This document shows, in pieces, positions 1 through 6,000 of a stretch of 14,531 bases of DNA. The notes beneath the pieces are model-generated. The model searched no databases, was not told the DNA's origin, and saw only the letters and a program-made list of their open reading frames with translations. The stretch spans positions 1-14,531 of the forward strand of contig JACZXN010000011.1 of assembly GCA_022571575.1 (NCBI GenBank), written 5' to 3'. Numbering within the stretch: the first letter of the stretch is position 1; every line of letters begins with the position of its first letter. Position numbers and translations under genes: made by a program. This DNA is from Chloroflexota bacterium (GTDB lineage Bacteria; Chloroflexota; Dehalococcoidia; UBA3495).

Positions 1-40
1 GAGGAACGGTGGGGATGGTCCACCCGGTGAAGGCCCTGGA
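1..40 (-). other. In-frame continuation of the DUF1800 gene past the TGA
   Basis: Read on the minus strand in the same frame as the upstream ORF, the bases after the TGA encode SRAFTGWTIPTVP and stay open to the window edge. ARAFTGW-like sequence directly after the GNYTEDDV block is a standard DUF1800 feature, so this looks like the original coding sequence continuing. It runs out of the window, so the rest of the protein cannot be judged. Confidence 0.7.
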
Positions 41-604
41 TCATTCCAGGACGTCGTCTTCGGTGTAGTTGCCCACGCCCATGCTGAAGAGCTCCAGCAG
101 CTCCCGTCCCCAGTTCTCGTTGACGCCGCTCTCGTGGTTGTCGCAGTTGTCCAGCCAGAAGATCATCGCCGGGTTCTTGGCCAGCGCCACCAGCATGTCG
201 CGGTAGTTGCCCATCCCCAATTCGCGGAACATGTCGACCTGGGTGATCAGTTCATGCCAGTGGTCCACCTTGGACTGGCCGGTGGCGAAGATCTGGTGCC
301 AGAAGAGGACCATCTTCTCTTCCAGAGGGAGGCCGGTGTGCATCATGTCGTAGAGCCAGGCTGAGCCGCCCATGCCCGGAGAGGTGACCGGACGGCGGAA
401 CCCTGGGTGATAGCGGAGGAAATACTGCCGGTCCGCCCGCTGCCCGTCCCCGTTCAGCAGCTCCTCGACCGTGGCCTCATAGCCCTTGGCCGCCCGCTGT
501 TCCAACTCGTCCCGGCCGGCGCCGAACCCGGCGCGCCGCATGAGATGGGCTATCAGATCGATGCTTTCCGCGTTCTTGGTGCTATCCGCGTTTACCGTGG
601 CCAT
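41..604 (-). CDS. DUF1800 family protein, N-terminal part, ended by an in-frame TGA
   Basis: The 187 residues visible before the stop match the N-terminal half of DUF1800 proteins, whose biochemical role is not established. Recognisable blocks are HLMRRAGFGAG (residues 20-30), KMVLFWHQIFAT (97-108), the KNPAMIFWLDN segment (143-153) and GRELLELFSMGVGNYTEDDV (166-185). The family is normally 400-500 residues, so this is less than half. The ATG at 604 is chosen because GGAG lies about 9 bases upstream; an ATG at 685 would add 27 residues that look unlike the family and has no clear ribosome site. The frame hits TGA at 41-43, but the same frame continues to the window edge with SRAFTGWT, the expected next block. 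The gene is therefore nonsense-mutated, recoded at UGA, or affected by a sequence error. The family call is secure; whether the gene is intact is not. Confidence 0.85.
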   Translation of the reverse strand: MATVNADSTKNAESIDLIAHLMRRAGFGAGRDELEQRAAKGYEATVEELLNGDGQRADRQYFLRYHPGFRRPVTSPGMGGSAWLYDMMHTGLPLEEKMVLFWHQIFATGQSKVDHWHELITQVDMFRELGMGNYRDMLVALAKNPAMIFWLDNCDNHESGVNENWGRELLELFSMGVGNYTEDDVLE

Positions 605-789
605 CGAATTCACTCCGAAACAGCTATGCGTCCGGGAGAACGGCACGTCACGCACGCGGCAGGCGTTCTTCCGGCGGTCCGCCATGATACTTGATATTGC
701 CGCCCATCTTCCCGCGTGACGGGCGGCGTGTCAACATATTTCGGCCGGGGTTTCGCCGCCGGGGCCAGCTCCGGGCAGGTTCCCGCGGA

Positions 790-1572
790 CTAAAGCCCAG
801 CCTCGCCGGCTGATCTGCGCATCGCGTCCAGATAGGCGTTGCTGGATGTCTGGAGCAGGGTCTGGACGGTGCCGTGGAAGTATTGGACGCCCAGGCCCAG
901 GAACTTGGGCACCAGGTTATCGGGGCAGCTTACCCCGGCGACGCGGCCCGCCCTGCGGATGATCTCCACTCCCTTCTCCATGACCTCCTGGACCTCCGGG
1001 TGGGTCTGCTGGCCCACGTAGCCCATGGACTGGGACAGGTCGCCGGAACCGATGAAGAACACGTCCACCCCCTCCACCTCGACCATGGATTCCAGGTTGT
1101 CGATGGCTTCCACCTCTTCCAACATCAGGCAGACCAGGGTGTTCCGGTTGGCCTCTTCCGCGTATTCTCCGGTGGAGCCGGAAAAGCCGAATCCGGCGGG
1201 GCGGCCGCGGCTGAAGATGCCCCGGGTCCCCAACGGATAGTACTTGACGGCCTCGACGGCGTTCCGGGCCTCTTCCGCCGTGTTCACGTGGGGCACCTGG
1301 ACGCCCCAGGCGCCGCGGTCCAGGAAGGGGCAGATGAACTCCAACTCGTTGCCGATGGGCCGCACGATGGGCGCCATGCCCGTTAGCTCGGCCGCCCGGA
1401 TCATATCCTCCGAGTTGTCCACGGTGATGGAGCCGTGTTCGTTGTCGATCAATATCCAGTCGTAGCCCAGGCATCCCAGCATCTCCACCACCGTGGCCGA
1501 GGGAAAGGTGATCATGGTCCCGAAGACCGCATTTCCGGCATTTAACTTCTGTTTCAGGGTGTTTTCCCGCAT
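790..1572 (-). CDS. HpcH/HpaI aldolase family protein
   Basis: A 260-residue protein of the HpcH/HpaI aldolase/citrate lyase family, a TIM-barrel group of class II metal-dependent enzymes that cleave or form 2-keto-3-deoxy acids such as 4-hydroxy-2-oxoheptanedioate. Visible signatures are DWILIDNEHG with the likely catalytic His46, Arg71 in IVRP, VQVPHV (91-96), LEEVEAIDN with likely metal ligand Glu152, and FIGSGDLSQSMGY with likely metal ligand Asp178; the Glu-Asp spacing of 26 matches HpaI. Length is normal and the protein appears cytoplasmic. The ATG is preceded by GGAGAG at about 6 bases. It is divergent from the phosphatidyltransferase gene, and the shared 18-bp AGTATACT element lies 37 bases upstream. 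The substrate cannot be told from sequence; marine homologues are often isolated paralogues rather than part of the aromatic degradation operon, and no such operon is seen here. Confidence 0.9.
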   Translation of the reverse strand: MRENTLKQKLNAGNAVFGTMITFPSATVVEMLGCLGYDWILIDNEHGSITVDNSEDMIRAAELTGMAPIVRPIGNELEFICPFLDRGAWGVQVPHVNTAEEARNAVEAVKYYPLGTRGIFSRGRPAGFGFSGSTGEYAEEANRNTLVCLMLEEVEAIDNLESMVEVEGVDVFFIGSGDLSQSMGYVGQQTHPEVQEVMEKGVEIIRRAGRVAGVSCPDNLVPKFLGLGVQYFHGTVQTLLQTSSNAYLDAMRRSAGEAGL

Positions 1573-1609
1573 CGGTCCTCTCCAAACCAGGTCGCGCCTA
1601 AATTTGACT

Positions 1610-1627
1610 GGAGTATACTACGCGGCA
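1610..1627. repeat. 18-bp shared element, copy 1 (probable promoter)
   Basis: GGAGTATACTACGCGGCA, identical to 3464-3481. It contains the self-complementary core AGTATACT, so both strands read TATACT, a near-consensus -10 box. It lies in the divergent spacer, 37 bases from the aldolase start and 90 bases from the phosphatidyltransferase start. No good -35 box stands at the right distance on either strand. Confidence 0.6.
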
Positions 1628-1716
1628 CATCGTGGAGCGTGCGATGGACCCGAGACGGACCATGATTGGAGTTCCGCGGGTACAGCGCGAGAGCCGGACG
1701 TCGAGACCGGAGGAAG

Positions 1717-2400
1717 ATGGCTGACACTGATTCAGAGATGAGAGAGAGACGGGGTGGGGGTGAGCCCAGCGATCCCCAGATGCCGGTCATTCTGTCTTTC
1801 GTCGCCGACTTGCCCAATATCGTTACCCTGCTGGGGCTATGTTGCGGTGTTCTCGCGATCTTCTTCGCCCTGGAGCAGAATTATCCGGCGGCGATCATGG
1901 CGATGTTATGGGCCGTTCTCTTCGACTGGTACGACGGAGTGGTCGCCCGCGCGCTGCCGGACAGGAGCGAGACACACCGGTCGATCGGCGCCCACATGGA
2001 TTCCCTGGTGGACCTCGTCACCTCGGCGGTGGGTCCGGCGGTCCTCCTACTCAGCATCACGGATTTCAGCGTCTGGGCCTACCCCGGAGCGCTGGCCATA
2101 ATCATGGCGGGTGTGCTCCGTCTCTCCTACTTCGATGTGTTCGGAGTTGACAGCAGCGGCACCATCGCGGCGATCACGATAGACAATTCACCGATCGTTG
2201 TTTCGCTGGTTTTCTTCCTGGAGACTTTCCTGGACCACAATACCTTTGTGGCCATCCTCTACGCGACCATCGTGCTCATGGCGTTCCTGCACGTGGCGCC
2301 CTTCCGCACCCGCAAGGCGGGCAAGTTCTGGTACTACGTCTTCACGGGCTATGTGGTCATGGCGACCGGCGGTTACTCTTATATCCTGTGGACCCAGTAG
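1717..2400 (+). CDS. CDP-alcohol phosphatidyltransferase family membrane protein (PssA-like)
   Basis: An integral membrane enzyme of 227 residues that would transfer a phosphatidyl group from CDP-diacylglycerol to an alcohol acceptor. The family motif is complete: D70-x2-D73-G74-x2-A77-R78, then G91-x3-D95-x3-D99. The gap between Arg78 and Gly91 is 12 residues, not the textbook 8; from memory this longer spacing also occurs in some PssA-type phosphatidylserine synthases. Hydrophobic segments fall at about 33-51, 57-72, 101-115, 120-136, 158-172, 177-194 and 204-222. The start at 1717 follows GGAGG with a short 4-base gap; alternatives are ATG at 1666 (17 residues longer, arginine-rich) and 1738. 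The residues before the first helix are charged and likely cytoplasmic. PssA, PgsA or another head-group specificity cannot be separated here. It faces the methyltransferase gene tail to tail, 107 bases away. Confidence 0.85.
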   Translation: MADTDSEMRERRGGGEPSDPQMPVILSFVADLPNIVTLLGLCCGVLAIFFALEQNYPAAIMAMLWAVLFDWYDGVVARALPDRSETHRSIGAHMDSLVDLVTSAVGPAVLLLSITDFSVWAYPGALAIIMAGVLRLSYFDVFGVDSSGTIAAITIDNSPIVVSLVFFLETFLDHNTFVAILYATIVLMAFLHVAPFRTRKAGKFWYYVFTGYVVMATGGYSYILWTQ

Positions 2401-2507
2401 CCTGACCACCACCGGCAAGTCCGAATTTGCCCCCCATTGGCATCGGGGTCCGAACGAAAGTTATGAGGCAACGCCCCTTCAGAGGAAGGTTGGGACGGGG
2501 GCCCGTG

Positions 2508-3362
2508 CTAGCTGGTGGGCTGCAGCTTGAAAAAATGGTTTTGGAGCCTGGGCCAGGGGACGTTCAGGCGGGAAAGGACCTGCGGTAGCGCCCAGAAGCT
2601 GAACGGAGTGGCCGCTCGCAACACCGACCAGGTCAATGAGCCAAGAAAAGCAGAATCCTTGGGCAAGAACGGCAACCATTTACGGCGGAGATCGACCAGT
2701 TCCTCGGCGATCACCAAACAGGTGTATCCGAAGTTCCGGCGCACCTCGACATTGAAGATTCCCGCCTCTTCAAACAGCTTTCGGTACAGGTCAACGCTGC
2801 GGTAGACCACCTGGTATTCGCCTTTAAGAGCCAGCATTCCCCTTCTCACCGTGGACTCCCGCAGGATGATGGTGCCCCCGTCGCTGAGACGTGATTTCAA
2901 GCTGCGCAGCAGTTCCACCACATCGGTGTCCCCCTGATACATCATGAGGCCGCCCAGGAAGATCAATTCAAAGGGCCCGTCTGGCAGGTCTTGCCGGCCA
3001 TCCCCCTGGTAAACCTCGGCGTTCGACAGGTGGGCCACCCGCTCTTGGGCGGCTTCGACCATCAGAGAGCTGCGCTCGACCCCCACGGCGGACCGGTAAC
3101 GGTTGGCGAAGAGCTCGACCCAGGCTCCGGCGCCACAGCCGACGTCAAGCACTCGCCCGGACCTACCCACCGCGTCGAGCCATGGACTGATTATTCCCAA
3201 CTCCTTGCTCAGTCGATATCCAACGGAGCTCGGCGGCAGATTGTGTTCATGGGACATCACGCTCATCGCAGCGGGAGACGTGCCGCCCGCGCCATCGAAA
3301 TAGCGCCTGACGACGTCGTCGTCTATCTGCTTCTCGGACGACGGTTCACGTTCCACCGTCAT
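2508..3362 (-). CDS. Class I SAM-dependent methyltransferase
   Basis: A 284-residue protein with a Rossmann-type methyltransferase core. The SAM-binding motif I is VLDVGCGAGAW (71-81), the acidic residue after strand 2 is Glu96 in VGVERS, and QGDGRQDLP (119-127) matches the adenine-binding Asp region; ELIFLGGLMMY (132-142) and GGTIILRES (162-170) are the later core strands. A C-terminal extension from about residue 235 contains a hydrophobic or amphipathic stretch (LTWSVLRAATPFSFWALP begins near residue 244) that may touch the membrane or form a substrate lid. The acceptor substrate is unknown. The start is supported by AAAGGAGG 8 bases before the ATG. The 101-base spacer back to the shared 18-bp element contains three TTGCAT copies. 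It is divergent from the acetyltransferase gene and convergent with the phosphatidyltransferase gene; a lipid or polyketide-type role is only a guess. Confidence 0.85.
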   Translation of the reverse strand: MTVEREPSSEKQIDDDVVRRYFDGAGGTSPAAMSVMSHEHNLPPSSVGYRLSKELGIISPWLDAVGRSGRVLDVGCGAGAWVELFANRYRSAVGVERSSLMVEAAQERVAHLSNAEVYQGDGRQDLPDGPFELIFLGGLMMYQGDTDVVELLRSLKSRLSDGGTIILRESTVRRGMLALKGEYQVVYRSVDLYRKLFEEAGIFNVEVRRNFGYTCLVIAEELVDLRRKWLPFLPKDSAFLGSLTWSVLRAATPFSFWALPQVLSRLNVPWPRLQNHFFKLQPTS

Positions 3363-3463
3363 TAAGAAAGCCTCCTTTCAGGCGATTCTCCCCCATTGGA
3401 CCTTTCCCTTGCATTGGATAATATTGCATCAGGGCCGCGAGGCGTATTGCATCCAGATTGAGA

Positions 3464-3481
3464 GGAGTATACTACGCGGCA
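3464..3481. repeat. 18-bp shared element, copy 2 (probable promoter)
   Basis: Exact second copy of the element at 1610-1627, in the same orientation relative to its divergent gene pair: 101 bases upstream of the methyltransferase start (minus) and 187 bases upstream of the acetyltransferase start (plus). Similarity continues weakly beyond the 18 bases (both have CGGAG or GTGGAG about 5 bases later). The minus-strand TATACT is the best -10 candidate for the methyltransferase. Confidence 0.6.
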
Positions 3482-3548
3482 AATTACGGAGTGACCAGGC
3501 TGTTGAGGTGGGAGCGAAGCGGGGCCTGAACGGGCCGAAAACCGCAAA

Positions 3549-3577
3549 TTGCGTCCCCAACCACGCATTGTTATAAT
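3549..3577 (+). promoter_or_regulatory. Sigma-70-type promoter for the acetyltransferase gene
   Basis: TTGCGT (3549-3554), a 17-base spacer and a perfect TATAAT (3572-3577). It would give a leader of about 84 bases before the ATG at 3668. The leader begins with a small hairpin, TATC-CC-GAAA-GG-T-GATA (3584-3600), with a GNRA-type loop and one bulged T; no known riboswitch is recognised in it. Confidence 0.55.
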
Positions 3578-3667
3578 GATGATTATCCCGAAAGGTGATA
3601 GTCAGGGAAGGTCTCGGAGGCCCTACAGGAATCGCAATTTCGCCCATTAATCTTGGGAGGGTGTGAT

Positions 3668-4249
3668 ATGTTCCCAGAGGTGAAATTGGTAACGCCCACG
3701 CGTGAGGATGTTCAGCGGCTGGCTGAATGGCTTAACGATCCGGAGGTAAGCGAGGTCTGGTACGGAGTTGGGGAAGACGGCAAGCCCCTGCATACCAGTT
3801 ACACTCCGGAAGCGGTCTTGGCCGGTGGTCCCGAGGAATGGGACCACGTCTTCAGTGATGAGAACCGCACCATCTTCTCCGTTTACACTGAAGACGGCGA
3901 GCACATAGGAGAAGGGCAACTGCTGATCGAATGGCCGCTGCTGGAGGCCCGAGCCGACCTCCTGGTGGGCCGCAAGGACCTTTGGCACCGTCATTACGGC
4001 ACCAGCGCATTGATCGGCCTGTTGGACCATGCCTTCGGCCCCCTGGGGCTCCACCGCGTCTGGGTTGATATTCCCGAATACAACGAGCCCGGAAGGCAGA
4101 TGGCCCAACACGTTGGATTCGTTCTGGAAGGGCACCTGCGCAAGACCCACCGGAAGAATAATGAGTGGTTCGACTCCGCCGTTCTCGGCCTGCTGGCTGA
4201 CGAATATCCCAGACGCCGCGCCAGGTTGATGGAGACCACAGTCAGTTAG
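3668..4249 (+). CDS. GNAT family N-acetyltransferase (RimJ/RimL-like)
   Basis: A 193-residue protein of the GNAT superfamily, which transfers acetyl from acetyl-CoA to an amine. The order fits the RimJ/RimL or spermidine acetyltransferase branch: an N-terminal LVTPTREDVQRLAEWLNDPEV segment (7-27), the acetyl-CoA loop around VGRKDLWHRHYGTSAL (100-115, a divergent form of the Q/R-x-x-G-x-G/A loop), GLHRVWVDIPEYNEPGRQM (127-145) and HVGFVLEGHLRK (148-159). The ATG at 3668 is preceded by GGGAGG with a 7-8 base gap; a TTG at 3653 would put the start on top of that ribosome site. A promoter with a perfect TATAAT lies about 90 bases upstream. The next gene starts 52 bases later on the same strand, so the two may be co-transcribed. 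The substrate is not predictable. Confidence 0.88.
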   Translation: MFPEVKLVTPTREDVQRLAEWLNDPEVSEVWYGVGEDGKPLHTSYTPEAVLAGGPEEWDHVFSDENRTIFSVYTEDGEHIGEGQLLIEWPLLEARADLLVGRKDLWHRHYGTSALIGLLDHAFGPLGLHRVWVDIPEYNEPGRQMAQHVGFVLEGHLRKTHRKNNEWFDSAVLGLLADEYPRRRARLMETTVS

Positions 4250-4301
4250 ACCCTACGGTCCTTTGCAGGCTGCCAAACCTGAATTTTCGGAGGGACCAGT
4301 G

Positions 4302-5003
4302 ATGCCAGTAATCACCATTAACGGCCCCATTGGATGTGGCGCGGTCACCATCGGCCAGATGGTAGCCGAGCAGTTGGAACTTAATTTCGTGGACCGTATG
4401 ATCTTCACCGAGGCCTCGCGCATCGTCGGCACCCCGGTGGGCGTCCTCATCGCCAAGGAACAGCGCGTGGACCGGTTCCGCGACCGTTTGGGCCGGTTCG
4501 TTCAGACCATGCTGGAGCGCTCGGCCATGTCTGGCGTGAGCGGCGAGCCCTACTTTGGCCGGGGCATCGAGAACCTGCCTCCCGAGACCTACATGGACCT
4601 GACCGGCGAGGGTGGCGCCGTGGCCCAGAAGCTGGACGACAAGATCTTCATCGAGGCCATGACCAAGGTGGTGAAGGACATTCACCAGCGGGGCAACGCC
4701 GTGATCATCGGCCGCGGGGCCAACCAGATCTTGGCCGACGCGTCCCAGACCCTGCACGTTGGTTTGCTGGCGCCCATGGAGGTGCGGGTGGATACGTTGG
4801 TGGCCCGGGAGCACTTCGAACGGGAAGAGGCCGAGATTCACGTTGAGGAATTGGAGCGGGCCAGAGAAGACTTCGTGCAAAAGTTCTGGAAGGTCCATCC
4901 CAACGAGGCCAGGCACTACCACATGATGTTGAACATGGGCAAGATGACCCCCAAGACCGCGGCCGAGGTTATCGCCCACGCTGCAGGTGACCTGTCCTCT
5001 TGA
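4302..5003 (+). CDS. Cytidylate kinase-like family protein
   Basis: A 233-residue P-loop NTPase-fold protein resembling the cytidylate kinase-like family (Pfam type PF13189) rather than classical Cmk. The N-terminal loop reads VITINGPIGCGAVTIGQMVAEQL (3-25): the Gly pattern is kept but the usual Lys-Ser/Thr of a Walker A motif is absent. Members of this family often read SREYGSGGREIG at this place, also without the Lys. VIIGRGANQIL (134-144) matches the conserved VIVGRGA block in the middle of the family, and an acidic helical stretch (HFEREEAEIHVEELERARE) begins at 171. The ATG at 4302 has GGAGG 8 bases upstream; an in-frame GTG at 4299 and TTG at 4263 are less likely. It probably shares a transcript with the upstream acetyltransferase. 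Whether it phosphorylates nucleotides is unknown. Confidence 0.75.
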   Translation: MPVITINGPIGCGAVTIGQMVAEQLELNFVDRMIFTEASRIVGTPVGVLIAKEQRVDRFRDRLGRFVQTMLERSAMSGVSGEPYFGRGIENLPPETYMDLTGEGGAVAQKLDDKIFIEAMTKVVKDIHQRGNAVIIGRGANQILADASQTLHVGLLAPMEVRVDTLVAREHFEREEAEIHVEELERAREDFVQKFWKVHPNEARHYHMMLNMGKMTPKTAAEVIAHAAGDLSS

Positions 5004-5029
5004 TCTTGGGCGGGCCAAGCCGGATACGG

Positions 5030-5068
5030 GACAAGAAGGGAACGGGCGCCGCCCGTTCCCTTCTTGTC
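5030..5068 (+). terminator. Perfect 18-bp hairpin after the cytidylate-kinase-like gene
   Basis: Left arm 5030-5047 (GACAAGAAGGGAACGGGC) and right arm 5051-5068 are exact reverse complements around a GCC loop. It begins 27 bases after the stop codon. No T-tract follows, so it is only partly terminator-like; it could also stabilise the 3' end of the transcript or act as a partial block before the rhomboid gene. Confidence 0.65.
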
Positions 5069-5095
5069 AGCCATGGCTGGAAGGGCGGTCCCTAG

Positions 5096-5899
5096 TTGAT
5101 CCCCTTCTCCGACGCCAGCATCCGCCACCGGACCTTTCCCTACGTGAACGCGGCCCTCATCGGCATCAGCGTCCTGGTGTTCCTCTATGAGATGTCCCTG
5201 GGCGGGGCCGGCATTCTCACCGGCCGCGCCGGGCTGGACCTGAACATCTTCTTCTTCAAGTGGGGGTTCATCGCCCAGGAGCTGACATCCGGACAGGCGT
5301 TTGAATCGCTGAACGCCGGGTTTCGCTTGGTGAGCATCGAAACTCCGGTTCCCACCGTGGCCACCATCTTCACCTCCATGTTCATCCACGGCGGCTTCAT
5401 GCACCTGGCCGGCAACATGATGTTTCTCTGGGTCTTCGGCGACAACATCGAAGACCGTTTGGGCCACGTGAAGTACCTGGTCTTCTATCTGCTTGCCGGA
5501 GTCGCCGCCACCTTGAGTCAGTGGGTCATCGACACCGATTCCCGCGTCCCATTGATCGGCGCCAGCGGGGCCATTTCCGGGGTGTTGGGCGCCTACCTGA
5601 TGATCTACCCCCACAACAGGATCAAGGCCCTGATCATCTTCTATTTCATCACCGTGGTGGAGATGCGGGCCATGTGGCTCTTGGGGGGGTGGTTCGTCTG
5701 GCAGTTGATACAAGGGACCTTGTCCATCGGCCTGGCGGGCTCGGTCAGCGTGGCGTTCTTCGCCCACATCGGCGGATTCGCCGCTGGTGTGGTGCTGGCG
5801 GGGCTGTATAAATTGGCCGTCGGGGAACCGGTGATACCGCGGCGCTCACGCAGGAACCCATGGGACAATTGGTACCAAGCCGGACGGCCCAGAGACTGA
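5096..5899 (+). CDS. Rhomboid family intramembrane serine protease
   Basis: A 267-residue polytopic membrane protease that would cut transmembrane helices of other proteins within the bilayer. The catalytic serine is in GASG (155-158, Ser157) followed by AISGVLGAY, and the partner His224 is in AHIGGFAAG. HGGFMHLAGNMMFLWVFGDNIED (98-120) is the typical helix 2 region, with Asn107 at the oxyanion position. At least six hydrophobic helices are visible, starting at about 17, 100, 125, 153, 175 and 215, plus a basic C-terminal tail (RRSRRN). The start is TTG at 5096: family members typically begin MIPxxD followed by a FPYV segment, which this start reproduces exactly, and no ATG fits. The ribosome site is weak (AAGGGCGG about 8 bases upstream). 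Substrates are unknown. The upstream hairpin separates it from the cytidylate-kinase-like gene. Confidence 0.92.
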   Translation: MIPFSDASIRHRTFPYVNAALIGISVLVFLYEMSLGGAGILTGRAGLDLNIFFFKWGFIAQELTSGQAFESLNAGFRLVSIETPVPTVATIFTSMFIHGGFMHLAGNMMFLWVFGDNIEDRLGHVKYLVFYLLAGVAATLSQWVIDTDSRVPLIGASGAISGVLGAYLMIYPHNRIKALIIFYFITVVEMRAMWLLGGWFVWQLIQGTLSIGLAGSVSVAFFAHIGGFAAGVVLAGLYKLAVGEPVIPRRSRRNPWDNWYQAGRPRD

Positions 5900-5913
5900 C
5901 CGGCCAAGCTTAG

Positions 5914-5970
5914 ATCATTCTCCAAAAAGGGCCCGCCTCAGGTGAGTCCTTTGGCGAGCCCTTAAATGAT
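5914..5970. terminator. Bidirectional terminator between rhomboid and rhodanese genes
   Basis: Core arms AAGGGC-C-CGCC (5927-5937) and GGCG-A-GCCCTT (5953-5963) pair with one mismatch, and ATCATT (5914-5919) pairs with AATGAT (5965-5970) outside them. On the minus strand the hairpin runs into TTTTT (5928-5924), a classical intrinsic terminator for the MBL-rhodanese gene, which stops at 6001. On the plus strand it lies 14 bases after the rhomboid stop and probably serves both convergent genes. Confidence 0.75.
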
Positions 5971-6000
5971 TCGTCCCCGGCGGCTGGAAACCGGAGATGG

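Noticed and set aside
605..685. Upstream ATG at 685 extending the DUF1800 protein by 27 residues
   Set aside because: The ATG at 604 has a good GGAG site; the extension is basic, Cys-containing and unlike family N-termini.
706..734. Minus-strand TTGACA (734-729) as a promoter for the DUF1800 gene
   Set aside because: The -35 is perfect, but the hexamer 17 bases on is GAAGAT, a poor -10 box.
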